Shown here piece after piece: positions 10,930-23,715 of a DNA stretch of 64,000 nt. The notes under the pieces were generated by a model. It was not told the DNA's origin, searched no databases, and saw only the letters and a list, made by a program, of their open reading frames with translations. The stretch is from Lactifluus volemus (taxonomy: Eukaryota > Basidiomycota > Agaricomycetes > Russulales > Russulaceae). The stretch lies in NCBI GenBank assembly GCA_022376515.1, contig WTXI01000185.1, forward strand, positions 1 through 64,000, in the 5' to 3' direction. Each line of letters starts with the position of its first letter. Position 1 is the stretch's first letter. A program made the position numbers and the translations under genes.

Positions 10930-11370
10930 TCAAAGAAGGCGCGCCTGTCACTCACGCGGACTGCGGCCGCAGTCAACGGTCGACGCATGTTCGTGCACCT
11001 GATCCAGCTGCCTTTCCACAGACCCGACGCTGTCGTGACCGCGTTGCTTCTTTCGTTCGTCAGCGCGTTCGAGAACCTGTCCGATGTCAATCTGCTCCCT
11101 CTTTATAGACGCGACGGTGTCAGGGGCGTGTAGGACATAATCTGCAGCCTCCGTCACACGGGCTGCGGTCGCTGTCATTGGTCGGTGCCTTATCGTGCAC
11201 CTGACTGGTCACAATCAGCTGCCTGTCGACTGACGTGACAGCGTCGTCAGCTTGTAGGTCACGGTGACCAGGCTGCGGCCCGGTAGCGGGCACTCTCGTT
11301 GCGCAGGCTGCGGCCTAAAAATGGTGGGCACTCACGTTACGCAGGCTGCAGCGGCTGTCTTCGGGGCATG
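10930..11370. repeat. GC-rich degenerate tandem repeat
   Basis: A unit of about 190 bp with the order CGGACTGCGGCCGCAGTCA..., GGTCG, TCGTGCACCTGA, CAGCTGCCT, GACGCTGTCGTGACCG near 10950 recurs in diverged form from about 11150. It is followed by two or three shorter copies of a 35-38 bp unit starting AGGCTGCGGCC (about 11268, 11303 and 11341). No other copy is in the window. Confidence 0.5.
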
Positions 11371-11824
11371 ATTAATAGATGACATCACGTTATAACCTTT
11401 CACTCGCCCTCTGCAGACGCCGCTCCTGTTGCGTGCCTTTGAGCATGAATGTTCGACCCGTTAGCACAGCTGTAGCCTGCACGCGCTACCATTGATGCAG
11501 CCACTTTCATCCGACAATAATTTATGATTGTATGTCAGATTGACAGAGAGAAAACGACGCTTTCACTTGTACCGAAAAACCATCAATACCGCGGGAGGTG
11601 ATGGGTCGAGGGAATGATGTGAGAGCTCTGTGTATATGTCAACTAGCTGGCGTGGGTATTATGGGGTCTCCACGCCATTAGAGAGATTAGGGATCAGAAT
11701 TGTTACAAAAAAAGGATAACGAAATTCCAGGTATCATGGGAGGGACAGTGAGTGCTGTATTACAGTGAGTCAGCACTGCTGGATGGGAGGGTGAAGGACA
11801 CTTGAGCGACAGATGTCGAAGCTG
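11371..11824. other. Intergenic, nothing recognised
   Basis: Sequence downstream of DUF6535-B. It does not carry the 3' flank shared by copies A, C and D, and I see no gene or repeat. Confidence 0.5.
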
Positions 11825-14129
11825 CTAAGTCGGGACGAGGGTCAGACCGTGAGGTGACCGTGGGCGAGATGGTTGCGAGGGAGCGGGACCTTGTATTGCT
11901 GAACGGGTCGCTGACTCGAGTGAAGTAGCAACAAGGTGGTTACTTTCAACATTGAAGGTCGGAGAGGGCTGTAAAGACTCGATGACTGAGGTAAGATGAG
12001 GTACATCATACAGAGATGATTCGTCTGTAAGGTGTAGGTCGTTGTGATCGGGAGGCGAGAGAGTGGGTGAGGTGATGGTTGGATGATATGTGGTCTCGTC
12101 TGCTGCGTCAACAACTACCTCAGTTATGTGGGAATGATGATTTGTGATGTTGCACATTGGGTAAGAGGACAGCAGTCCGAGGATGGGGTCATTGTCGGGG
12201 TTGGAAGAATCGAAGGCGGTCGGAGCATCATCGGTGCCTTGATGTAAAGCGATGTATACATGTCGAATGGGTCTGAGAATCCAGAAAGGAATTCGGCGAG
12301 TTTCATTCTCTCTTGCTTTCAAGATGATTTCGTTCCACAAGGTACAGAAGTCATTCTGCAGTTCAGGAAGAGTATTTCGTATATCAAACTTGGAAATCAT
12401 TTCTTCAATGGAACCCAGCACGGGAAGTTCCGATGGAGGTGGGAGATAGAAGCGAAAGAATTGGCGAGTTATGTGGGTCAAATTGGCGAGTAATACGCTA
12501 TCTCCATGTGCGAGGTAAGACCGGAGCACAGCTTCGGATATGCGTAATTGGTCCATAACGAGAGTCTTCCAACTGTAGTCCCGTTCCGTTGCCCTTGCAA
12601 TGATGCAAGCAACTATCGCTTGTGCATATAAAGCAGTTCCACTATAGCCGCTATGACACATGGGTCTCAGTGAGTGTCCTAATTGAACGGATCGCAACAT
12701 CACCCCATCCATGCCCTGCTTGAAATGTTTGAAAAGAAAAGTGGAGGTCAGGATTTGAAGGTCCAGTGCACCGGCGGCTTGGATGCAGACCATGAGTCGT
12801 CTTTCTTTAACTGGCTGAGAGAGCAGACTGGATGACCAGGTACGGTTCAATAATCCAGCCAGAGCAACCGCCAACGTTCGATCACCCAGCCCAGCAAGAA
12901 TTCGTCTGGGTTTGATGACCTCTTTCGAGCTACAGAAACCAGGTATGCCCTCGAAGAACTGTTCCAATTCGTGGTCCTCGTCGAGGGACTCGAATGTCCA
13001 TCTCAATGCTTGACGGTCGATTTCCGCTGACAATTTTGAAGAAGTTTCTTGGGCTGTCTTCACTACGCCATCCAAGAGCCGCTTGCGGTAGGTTCTTGTC
13101 AATGTATAGAAGCGGCCCGAGGTTACATAGGAAAAGAAGGGAATGAACTCGAGTGTACGAAAGATTCCGTATGACAACCCAGTATAAAGAGTCCAGGCGG
13201 ACGAAGAAAGAGGTGCATAGTAGGGGCTGTCGAGACGGAAGATGGGCATCAAGGTGACACATCCGTATATACCCCCCGAAAGCCCTACCCACCAAACCAC
13301 CAAAGTGAAGACGGTGTGGTTGATGTTGAACAAGAAAATGAGGAGGCCGGAAAAAAAGAGGAACAGCGAAGTATGTAGCAACGTGGGTAGCACTTCAACA
13401 GCCGAAGGAAGGTGCAAGTTGTCGACCCCATCCGCAAAGAATGTGCGAATCCGCGCTCGCTTGTGTGGGCTGGACCGTAGCGGTTGAGTAACTGTGACGT
13501 ATCGACGCGACCACTGCTGTAACAAGGTCGCCAACAGCGCACATGTAATGCTGATCAACAAGCTCAAAATCCAAAGTGAGTTCACCCAGATTGCGTATTT
13601 CGGAGGAGAGAAGGGGGGCGGTGTAGCTGGAGTGGAAAGGATAGATGCACGAGATATGTTGGGGTCAGCGAGAAGCTGATAGATCTTCCCGAGATAGAAG
13701 GCCGAGGTATCCTGTGGACCTGGTCTAAGGTCTTGGATTGAAACCGAAACCAATACTGCAACAGCAGCAGAGAATAAACCAGTCTATAATGTTCAGCTTC
13801 TATGCTACGAAACGGGATAAATGCCATCATGAAAACTCACGAAAACTAGAATCCCATCAGCATCCTTTTGCCAGCGCTGGGTCATTTTATTGTCTTCTTC
13901 CTCGGCCATCTTGACGTACATGTTAAAGATAGGTCCTGAGCCATCAGAAAAGTTGGAGTTTCCTTGGGACGCTTGATTTGCTGCAGACTGAGGGATACCA
14001 CCTGTGCACGGTGTGGCGTGGATGAGGTGGATGGATACAAAGTAGAGAGGAATCCAACATACTTGCGTCCGCCCTCTCCCCATGTCTACCCTCCATGTCG
14101 ATGGCTTCGTCGTAAGCAGATTGGGACAT
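11825..14129 (-). CDS. DUF6535 multi-pass membrane protein (copy B)
   Basis: Three exons as in the other copies: exon 1 from the ATG at 14129 to about 14063, exon 2 at 14001-13841 and exon 3 at 13783-11825. The first intron is GTATGT...CACAG and the second GTGAGT...TATAG. The product is about 728 aa and begins MSQSAYDEAIDMEGR. The core TGLFSAAVAVL and the transmembrane stretches NSLWILSLLISITCALLATL and LVVWWVGLSGGIYGC are kept. It is the most diverged of the four close copies and its Pro/Ser/Thr tail is about 80 residues shorter. ZF3 and ZF2 follow it on the same strand. Function unknown. Confidence 0.83.
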
Positions 14130-15425
14130 TGAAGGCGTATTGAGTGAGAGATGCGCCAGTAGAGAGGTTGGTTCAAGATGTTCACACCGACAACCGGGCT
14201 GTGCGCACAGTCACACGACCACGCGGCAATTTTCCCGTGGGCCCGAACGAGTCTCAGCGTCAAATATCATTCATCCCGAGCCAACACCTTGATGTTGCGA
14301 ACGAAACACGACCGACAGCTGCCCAATTGCCGCCCAATCACGCACCATCATCATGTTCGCACGTCTGGCCCATGTCCTCTCACGGTGCACCTGGAATCCC
14401 CCACAGAGCTCTTTTCCTACCGATACTTCAAGTTAGACTAACTTCTCAGGCCGTGCCTGCCCCATTCTTATGGTGCCCAAGCTCTTTTGCTGATTAGGAA
14501 ATATCAAGGTCAATATGGTAACAGAGAACTCCAATAGTAGGACCTCATACTCCTGTGACGGTCGCCCTCATATTTAAACGTCTTCCGTCTCTGCCTTTAT
14601 CAATTCTGACCACGACCATAATCACCTACATCTGCTTTCTTCTTTTCGGAGACATTCCCACTTCTCTACTGTTCCCTTCATTCTTAGCGCTTGATTTTTG
14701 TTATCTGCGACTTCGTTCCTCACACCACTGCTGCGCGGCTAAAAGAGAAAGCTCCAATGCTTGACCAATCACTCATTCGCTCCTTCACAAGCTTCGTTAT
14801 AGGAGCGCGTCGGCGCACCGTTGCGCGTCATCCCTGGGATGATTAATTATTCTGTGGCGGCAACAAAGACCAGCAGTGAAACAGCTATTGATATTGTCAA
14901 GGACAACATTAATTATTGATATCAGGCACTATACAGTACTATATATTGTTTTCACGGAAACCACTGACCCGGAGGAACTTTGCAAAAGCATTCGCCTGAC
15001 CGTGGAGTGCCTGGACCTGGTTCGGAGGAAAATTGTCTTCTGCCCGTGTCTACCCACTGCAAACAATCGAAAGTAAGATCCGAATTCCTGGTGACAGTCC
15101 AGGCACTCCCTGTGGCGCTGGCACTGACAATGGGCCGCACAAGTCACGATGCGATGAATGCCAATGAATGATGGCCAGTACTTCACATACCCACTGGCTG
15201 TCCGAAGTTCAGGAAAGTTGTCAAAAGTTCCGCTGTCAGCATATCTGACGAATAGATCTGCCAGTGGCACCCGCACGTCCTTGGGATGTGTGGCTGTATC
15301 ATATTACGGTGACACGTAAGGTTGTACATGTATATACATTGCATGACAAGGCGCAGTTAACGCACCTAAAAGTGTCATGACTAATTATAGCGAATGAAGG
15401 CGTAGAGTTAAGAGGTTCGTAACGT
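14130..15425. other. Intergenic between DUF6535-B and the HMG gene
   Basis: Holds the 5' flank of DUF6535-B and the 3' flank of the HMG gene. An open minus-strand frame at 14929-15276 has a Cys-rich stretch (CAAHCQCQRHRECLDCHQEF) but no ATG start, no paralogue and no splice partners I can see, so I do not call it. Confidence 0.4.
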
Positions 15426-16753
15426 TCATAGAAACGAATTAGGCTGCTGAGAACCATAGTCAAATGATGACCCGTTCTGCATACTGTAGAAATGATTATT
15501 GGTCTGATCAGTCGTCCATATGTGGCTTTCTAAAAGGTTCTCGGGGTTGTGCTTTACGTCGTGGACATGCTGTTGATACTGTGATGTCGGGTCCCCCGCA
15601 GGCACTCTGAGATCATCGAATGACAAGGTCGTTACCGAGAATTCTCCAGGTGCCTGGGAGAGCTCGGAGAAATCTTGATTAGACACCGCATTATGTGTCA
15701 CAAAAGTGAATGGGGGCAGAATTTGCGTCGAGTTTGCCGGAGAGGGGTCAGGAGAATCGAAATGAATCGAGGTCGGGGGAAAGATGAATGGCGTCAGTTC
15801 TTGCGACGACGGCCCAGGACTCTGACAGTATGTCAGAAAGGCTGATCATGCCATGGCAAAATTAAGCGACGTACTTGGAAACATTCGAGCGGGATCACGT
15901 CGGCAGTTGGGGAACAAGTTGAATACTGAGGGTCTGCAGCACCCGGGAAGGACCAGTGCTGCGGCTGGAACTGACATGGCTGCTCCCAAGCACTATTATA
16001 AATGAGAGAGTCGTTTCCGGATGACGCGTGGGACGCAACACTGCCTTCGTTATCTTGTACGCTGGAGGTACTCGAGAGATCATCGAAGGCAGCTACGCAC
16101 GGAAGCGACTGTATCTCTGCTTGGGGTACTTCTCCTTGCTGCGGCCCCTGTATGGGCTGCGGAGACGAACAAGGGACCGTCTGAGAGGCAGTCTCCCATG
16201 GCGGCAGAACCTCAACAGTTTCCTTGATCTTCTGGTTTGAGGACCTCCTGTCCTTCGGCGCTGTCCCCACCGCCGACGACGTAGTCGACGATGGCGCGTA
16301 ACGGTACTGGGGATAGAGTCTCTTGTGTTTCTCCCTCTCCCTCTTGGCTTCTTCGATCCAAGGCTGGCGACCCTCATCGCTCATGGCCTTCCATATACGC
16401 CCGACAATACGTGAGATATTGCGGTGGTCCGGTTCGACGCTTGCGGGAATCTTTTTCTGTGCAACAAAATCAGATCTAAAGAGTATGAATGCGTTACGCG
16501 GCCTCGGAATATGTCCCTCGGGTTGCTTTCGAGAGTGCGATTTCTTTGCTGAGGAACTCAACGCCGGCTTGGCATCGTCGATAGGACCGGGATCCGGAAG
16601 GGTACTGAGAGACTTGGTGGTGGGATGCTGAGGCGACGTGGATGCGGTGATTGCAGGATACATGGTGCAAGTGTGGTCAATGTCGTTCGGCTCGAGGTTC
16701 TCGCCGTCTTTGCATCCAAATGTCGTGCAGATGACGGTTGATGATGCGCGCAT
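15426..16753 (-). CDS. HMG-box transcription factor
   Basis: Two exons, 16753-15875 and 15821-15426, with a 53-nt intron (GTACGT...GTCAG) in phase 0, give 424 aa. The HMG box covers residues about 80-155: HIPRPRNAFILFRSDFV..., NISRIVGRIWKAM, then the basic EEAKREREKHKRLYPQYRYAP. This is the sequence-specific MATA/SOX-like form typical of fungal regulators of mating and development, expected to bind and bend AT-rich DNA in the nucleus. The rest is low in predicted structure: a Ser/Pro-rich N-terminus and a C-terminus rich in Ser, Gln, Asn and Pro, suggesting an activation region. No homeodomain or pheromone genes adjoin, so nothing here supports a mating-locus assignment. Confidence 0.85.
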
Positions 16754-19700
16754 TCAAACGGATGGTGGCTGTCGCAAGGGGACGATATAAGCTCCAAACT
16801 CGCCATCGAATGCGTAATTTTCAGTGCTGCTGAATGCCCACAAAGAGAACAAGGTGCAACCTGTCAATATAATCATCGCCTATGGGTTGTACTGGTACAA
16901 ATAAGGGGGGGCCTAGGGATCTGGTGGATGCACCCCGAGTTATGAATTTGCCATCGCTAAGCTTCAAGTTGCCGACGCAATGCATCAAGTTGACGCATCC
17001 AGTGGCGGCCTTTCAGTTTGTCAAACCTGTCGCCTCGTCCCGTGCCTGATATCGATGTGGCGTCCGATCATTTGCTAGCTGGCGAACGCGACGTCACAAT
17101 CCGAGTGGGGCAGCCTTTGTTCTTTTACGGTTTTGTACCACATTTCTTAGTTGGTCGATTTGCATGTAGTTCGGGATAATTAGGCCCGGGTACCCCGACC
17201 CTGGATAGCTGACATGTTCAGTTATAATGGTTGTATTTCGCATCTCCTTTAGAGCCCACCGTCTAGTCAACGCACGCACCTTCCGGAGGGGCAGTTTTAA
17301 ACTGCATGATGTCGGACCATAGCCATCTCAAGATCTTGGATCTCCCGTTGAAGTTCGGTTCTTTGCAGATCTCCTCAGGCTCTCCTGCAACCGCCTATCT
17401 GTTGCGCCAAGGATACCAGGCACAGTGTTTTTTTTTTGTCATTCGTCAACCTCTTGCAGGTCGATAAACGATCGTTTCGGCCGCGTATATGCTACGGTAA
17501 GCGGTGGATGAACAAGGACAATCGCTGAGAGAGGAAAAGGAACACCTGGGAATCGCTTACTCAACATCCCCAAATACACAATACTTAGGTAATCAGCCCT
17601 ACTTCGTTGCTTCCGCGTACCGTACCTCAGCGCTCATCCGCACTTCGCTCGTTTTAGTCCAAACGTTGCACCAAATCAAGTCGAAGGGGATGTATTATCA
17701 ACAGAACTCTGAAAATCGTGGCCGCTCATCTAGGTTAAACCCAGGAACAGGGTATCAACGCGGCCCAACACTGGTTTACAGTACGTCCATTCGATCGCGG
17801 TAAACTATCCGTCGAGCCGGATTCCAGCATCCTTTGTGCAATTAATAGTTAGCTGCTCGACCCATCATGCGTCATGATAGATGTGCCACTGGCAGTGGCT
17901 TTGACACCCCGCCGAGTTTCAAGTCTGCTACATATCATCTACACGTCCTTCACTAGCTTCACTGGCTGCAGACGCGAGTTTCTACTAAGACTTTTCAAGT
18001 TACTCATATACCAAGCGCCATTTGTTTTAGCCGCATTCAGGTATTCAAGTTTCTCCTACCACGTCCAATTAAACTGTTCAGCACGAGGCTTCAAGTTTAG
18101 CTGCTGGGGAGAGCCGCCAAGTTCAAAGCCGACCTCATGGTGCGCAGTTACCCACTCTAACTCAACTGGATATTGTGGTGACGCAAGGTACGTGATTAAG
18201 TTCAAATCATGTCTCCAATGCTGTCATTTATCAGTCGGCGCTCCAGTACTTTGGCATTAGAACATCCTGTAGGGTGACAACGACACTTTTGGCCAGCCTC
18301 ATGCGCATCCAGTTGCGTAAGAACGTCGGTATTACATTGACACGCGTGCTAAGCCCAAGCAGTTGTCCGGCGCCACGGGGGGGAGATCGAAGCAAGGCAA
18401 CGCTTGTGTTCTACATAGGGTATGGTCGTTGTACTGACATGCAAAACGGACATGAAACATCGCCAATCATCCAACGGAGATAGTCATGAGATTGTCCCCT
18501 ATGGACCATTGAAGACTTTTCGAGTCAGTGTGGTGTGTCCGAATGAAATGACAAGTCCAAAAAGTCTCAATGATCGCTACAATCTCAGTTGAAGTGAAAA
18601 TGAACACAATTTGCGTCGCTAATTAAACTGGTCGACTAGCATAGAAGCCAGACGATCGGGAACATATCAAGACAGCAACGCAGTCACGAATTATGATAGG
18701 TCGGAGTACCGAAGTAGCCGGGGTTGACCTGACCTCAATAGAGCCCTCGGGGTAGGGTATGTGCCCCCTTAGCCATCGAAATAGTCTGCGCTTGGCTATG
18801 GACTTCCCCACAATCGACCGCGGAGCAATTGAAGCATCGAATGCGGAGCCTTGTGGTGGGTAAGTTAGAAAGAACGCACAAGGTTGCACATCTAACGATC
18901 GTCAAAGCGCAGCACACAAGCTATGCGATACACCATGACTGTAATTTGAAGCTTTCTCAGAGAAATGGACCGGGAGTCTAGGTGGACCACGCCAATTGGC
19001 ACTGGAGAGAATGGGGCGCGGCCCTCTCCCGCAGTAGTTTCTTATCGTGAGACATCAACTGCAATTCCGCCTTCATCCTCATCGTGCCTACACCTGGACT
19101 ACGGCAAAAGAATCTCGTCAACGAAGAGCACTCATACGAGCAATAAAGCGCCCCAAATGAACACCATCGCCATTGAAATAAATCTCATTCAACCCGAAAA
19201 GCGTTTCCCGCACTGTCAATGCTGCTACCAGACTTTCTATACCAGGAGAGATTAGAAGGGTGTCAAGACCAAGGCCCGAGGCAAAGCTGAGGAGTGAGAC
19301 CAAGAGCCTATAGATTAGGATCTAGTAGTTGTGAGAAGGAAAGTGAGAGTTACTGTCAACCCCGCCTGTGAGAAGCGAGTAAAGGCAGGTTTGACTCAGC
19401 AGTTGAGACATACCAGACCCTGAACTAAAAAACGCCACATCGAGGTGGGCTCACTGGGCCGTGAAAGCTGTAGTAAACGAAGAAGACTCATTGCCTCATC
19501 GTGAGCCTTGAGAGGTGTGAGGCGGGTTTTCAATTGAAGCACTGCCAAAAGTCGCTCTATGCCAGTGCCCACGAATAACTTATTCGAGGATTGGGTTAGT
19601 TCCATGACATGGATGAGATGTACGCGATTGTGCTATCATGGAATGAAGGACTGAACTAGAGTCAAAGGATGACTCGGACGTGCACTGACTGAGTTGAGCA

Positions 19701-21700
19701 ATCGCCTGCTGGCGGCCGCAGAGCTTCGCGGCGTATTCCGGTTTCCACACAACACCATCCGTGGTTCTTGCCACTGGCATGAAAGTGCCCCAGTGATCAA
19801 ACTCGCCGTCGAGTGATCCGAGTCGCCGACGCGTTCACGTTCATGACCCCTTTGCTTGCCTTGTCATTTAACGGATCTTGGGTTACTAGTACTGTACTTG
19901 TTGAGCCACCGTCGACATCATTTGAGAAGTAGCACAAATGAAGCGGCGGCCGAATTCAGGCTGTCGTGGAGGAAGGGGCCATCATGTAGTTCCTGACCAC
20001 GCTTATCGGCATTGCTGGCATGACGACGCGCTGGGAAGGCCGTCAAAAGAATAATGAAGTGCGGGAACCAAAAGAGGCAAATTGAAGCTGGGAATCGGCG
20101 TGGACAGTATTTAGGAACAAAAAGCACGTGTGTTAATGACGTACTCTTCCCTCAAGCGCGGAACTAATTTTGTCACTTGAATTGTTTGCATTGACAAAGA
20201 AGCATCTGTGTGTGTCCAATACTACTGTACGTCCTTGCAACCCCATCCAGGACACCGACCATCGTTCCGCGACTCGAGGACATCCGACTTGATGAAAAAG
20301 CACGTTCAATATGAACAACAGGCACGCCTGCCAAAGGCTCTTCGCTACCGATACATTGGCGGTGATCACCAGCGACGACGGCCCCAAAAACAACACGGCT
20401 GCGATAATGTTACCCGTGCCGTTGCTCATTCATTTCCATCTGCTGACTCGGATGGGCGAAGGAGGCAGTTGAGTCACTTGAGTGTAAGTTATCGTACTTA
20501 CAAGTGACACGGGTCGCACGATTGCTGGTTCTGGAGGAACTTCAAGAAGGAGTTGGCGCCCGTTGGGGAGAATCGCCATGCTAAGTTGAGTTATAGTGCG
20601 AGAGAGACGCTGGTGCTGCCTTTCACAGAGGCGCAGATGAACGTGGGGAATCAAGGATGCAGACGTCAAGCCGTTACCCGTGGCCACAGATGTGCATTTA
20701 GTATCCACTGGACCACTGCGCCCATCTAAGACAACACACCGTAACGATAGGTGACTCGTGCTACATTTATATAGCGTGGGAGTTGCGCTGTATCACCGGA
20801 CAGGGGGTACTGTATGTAAGTTACTACACATGGTTACTACAGCATGTATTGGTTGCTGCAGTGATTTGAATTGCTCACACAGTTGTGTAACTTGCCAGTG
20901 TGTTCATTTGTTCAAATCTAACACGGAGCCAGCACAGACGGGGCAAATCCCAGCGCCCAGAGCGCCGCCAGCAGAGGGGAACCAAAATACAATATCAAGG
21001 TTTGATTTTTTAGACTGATCGCACGTGCAAAGCTTGGGAATGGAAACCCAAATATGTTAGGGTTCCATTGCCTAACCGAGTAAAGGCCGTCACAAGATCT
21101 CTTCGTGGATGGAAATGCATTCTGATATAGGAAGCAACCAAGTACGTGTATTTGGGGTTCTGGCGTTGTGATGGACGCCCAAAAGCCCAGGGCGCTCGGA
21201 AATACAATCTTTACTCTTTTACAACTCACTGCACAATGGGTCTGGTCAATTGGTCGCAGTTCAAGGAGAAATTTTTACAGGTTCCAGTACTAGTAGTCTG
21301 TTAAAAGAAACCATCTTTGCCTGCGTGAGGGCTTTCAAAGTTACGGAGTTTGGCCAGTGGACGTCGTCGAATAAGCATGACATTGCAGACTGGGCCTGGG
21401 GGCGGATCTGTCCCGTTTTAGTTGCCGCCACTAGATGCGGATGCCAGCGGGACGGTTACGACACTGTTTGACAAGGAGAAAAAAAAGATCTTGCACAACA
21501 CCGCGACGCTATGGTACGTGTCGTTCAAGTCATTGGGCCTCTCTCTGCCATGCGCGCATCGCAGAGCGTAACGACGCACAATTCAGTCAGTGGCCATGCC
21601 TTAAAGATTGATTCCCGTCCCATCAATTATTACCTCACGGCGCTGTGACTGTTATATGTCACCCCGACGTTGGGCGCAGATCTGGGTGCCCCTAGATTGC
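16754..21700. other. Gene-poor stretch of about 5 kb
   Basis: Many short frames on both strands but none with convincing splice-linked continuity, a paralogue or a known motif. The best candidate is a set of minus-strand frames at 20708-19918, with hydrophobic stretches (IIAAVLFLGPSSLVITANV, ICLFWFPHFIILLTAFPA) and a GTAAGT donor. Their phases do not join cleanly, so at most this is a decayed membrane-protein gene. A second candidate at 19605-19396 (minus) is Leu-rich and unassigned. Confidence 0.35.
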
Positions 21701-21708
21701 ATAAAAGG
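21701..21708 (+). promoter_or_regulatory. TATA box of the PLAC8 gene
   Basis: ATAAAAGG directly preceded by TTGC, 70 bp upstream of the PLAC8 ATG, with a pyrimidine-rich leader between them. Confidence 0.5.
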
Positions 21709-21770
21709 GCACGGGTCCGCTAGTTGAATTCGTTTCCCATCAACCTCGCTCGTTTCAACATTAGCACGCT

Positions 21771-22425
21771 ATGGAAAAGCAGACAGTAATCACTCAACCC
21801 CAGGTATGTATTTGTCTATGCCCTTTATAAATGTTGAAGGCTCACTCACCCGTCTGATTACTTTGTTGCGTTTTTGAAGGGTGTCGCTCCCATGACAGTA
21901 GGGGGAAACAGAAACGCCCTGAATCGTGAAGTTGCAGCGGACGGGACCCGAGACTGGAGTTTTGGTCTGTGTTCCTGCTTCGATGCCTGTGGCATTTGTA
22001 TGTGTCGAATACCTCAACCCGGTCAACCCTTGATAACCATACCCTTTCCTCCCCCACCCTGCAGGCTGCTGGTCTTTCTGGTGTCCTTGCGTTGTTTACG
22101 GCAAGACCAAGCAGCGTCTGCACAACTTGCAGGCTCAGGGCACTCCTCTTCCTGGTGGTGGCGACGCATGTAACTCTGACTGCTTCGTTTATGGCTGTCT
22201 GGCAGCCTGCGGTTATGGTTGGATCTTGCAGGTATGTTGAGATCGCACGATCTTACGAGTGGGACCATCTCACCCCGTGTTTAGATCGGCAATCGTGGCA
22301 GTATCCGCGGCCGCTACAATATTCGCGGTAATGGATGCACCGATTGTCTCGTCGCCTGGTGTTGCCAGTGGTGTTCACTTACGCAGGACCGCCGGGAAAT
22401 TTTGGCGGAGGAGAACAGCTTTTAA
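21771..22425 (+). CDS. PLAC8-family cysteine-rich protein
   Basis: Four exons, 21771-21803, 21880-21997, 22065-22231 and 22285-22425, keep phase throughout and give 152 aa. Introns are 76, 67 and 53 nt. The PLAC8 signature is complete: [22 protein letters not shown], then [13 protein letters not shown], a Cys-rich hydrophobic stretch [30 protein letters not shown] and the closing [18 protein letters not shown]8 proteins are small, usually membrane-associated, Cys-rich proteins linked in plants to organ size and cadmium tolerance; fungal roles are poorly defined. The first acceptor is the less usual GAAG|GG. Start chosen as the only ATG that splices in phase, 70 bp after a TATA box. No frame drew attention to this gene because every exon is short. 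Confidence 0.88.
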
Positions 22426-23715
22426 GGGTCATGTTGTCTCCACTAAGGCTGCTCACAGACTGTTCTGATTATACCATCTTTTCCTCGATTGTACAACCCA
22501 AATGTTGCGTTTTCTGTCATTTCTCTCGGGTTGAAATATTTGAGTCAAGACAGCGTGGAGGAAATACGCTTTTTAGGCTTAATTCTGCCAGTTTGTTATA
22601 ATAGGGCTGTTGCACTTTTGTGGATATCTAGTGTATCAATCCGAGTCAACACCGACCCGATGAAATGCTTCAGATCTACCACTCATATCGAAAGCTTTTG
22701 GGTTTCAAGCTTTAAAAGGTTAATGTTACCTATGATTACATATCTAGAGCCATGGCCCTAGCGAAAAGTCAGTTTTCCGAGCCTCCGAGGTGCACAGAAC
22801 ATTGATGACCCCAGACCGGAGTTGTCCGAATTAGGGCAGTTGCGTTTCTAGTTCCGTCAAATTCAGGCTTGTCGACGCCGACACGAACTTCTTACTTTAC
22901 CATCTCGTTTGGTACTTGTCTTGTAAAGCTATGTCTTGTTGCTTGTCGCAGGGACAATAAATTCCAATTCAAAAAAAAAAAAGACGCTGACACGAACTGA
23001 CTTGAGACCTGGCGAAGTGCGTGAGGATAGAGACTCCAGGTCTGTACCCTTGATGCTACATCAGCTCTAAATTTCGTATGATCATCCACACAATCCACAA
23101 CACGGAAACGACAGTCAGGACATGGGCCGTTGACGCTGACATGTGCCCAGAGATACTGTAGTGCCTGGATCCTTAGATCCTCCGGCGCGTGAGCTTAACT
23201 ATACTTACTACGGTTAGTACAGTAGTCGGTCACTGTACTGTATAAGGTAATTATTAAGAAACCCCCTACACGGGAATTTTTCAGGCACCAGTACCAACAG
23301 CAACACACAAAGACGATGCTCACCTGGCTCGGGACACACTGGAAGATTTTGGGAAATGGAGAGGATTGGCGACGCTTTGCTTGACGCTTCGTTCACAGTA
23401 CAATTTGGGCGTCTTTAAGTACATATCAGTACATATCAGAACCTGTGATTACTTGTGGTAGTGGGGCATATAACTCAGTACCGAACCACCCGAAGGACGC
23501 GAGAACTACGGATGAATCGGAGGGTCTACGGACTGCACCGTGACCGAGCCCGAGGCGTTAAAGGACAGGGACGTGGCCAAGGCGGAGTTGTGGGATGAGG
23601 AAAGACTCGGAGCAGACTCGGAATTTAGTAAGGCAGGCAAGGGCAGATCATTTTGTGCTTTAATCGTTTTGACCGTCTTACCGTGACGTTGCATCTGTCA
23701 CTCTATAAGCCTTCA
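22426..23715. other. Intergenic; 5' flank of DUF6535-C at its right end
   Basis: No gene supported. From about 23500 the sequence is homologous to 38630-38840 upstream of DUF6535-D. Left of that point homology stops, and no zinc-finger partner precedes this DUF6535 copy. An A-run of 12 lies at about 22971-22982. Confidence 0.5.

Noticed and set aside
19918..20708. Three consecutive minus-strand frames with hydrophobic stretches as a membrane-protein gene
   Set aside because: GTAAGT donor is present but no acceptor choice keeps phase into the next frame; too weak to call.
22960..22990. Poly(A) run as the tail of a retrocopy
   Set aside because: No coding remnant upstream and no target-site duplication visible around it.
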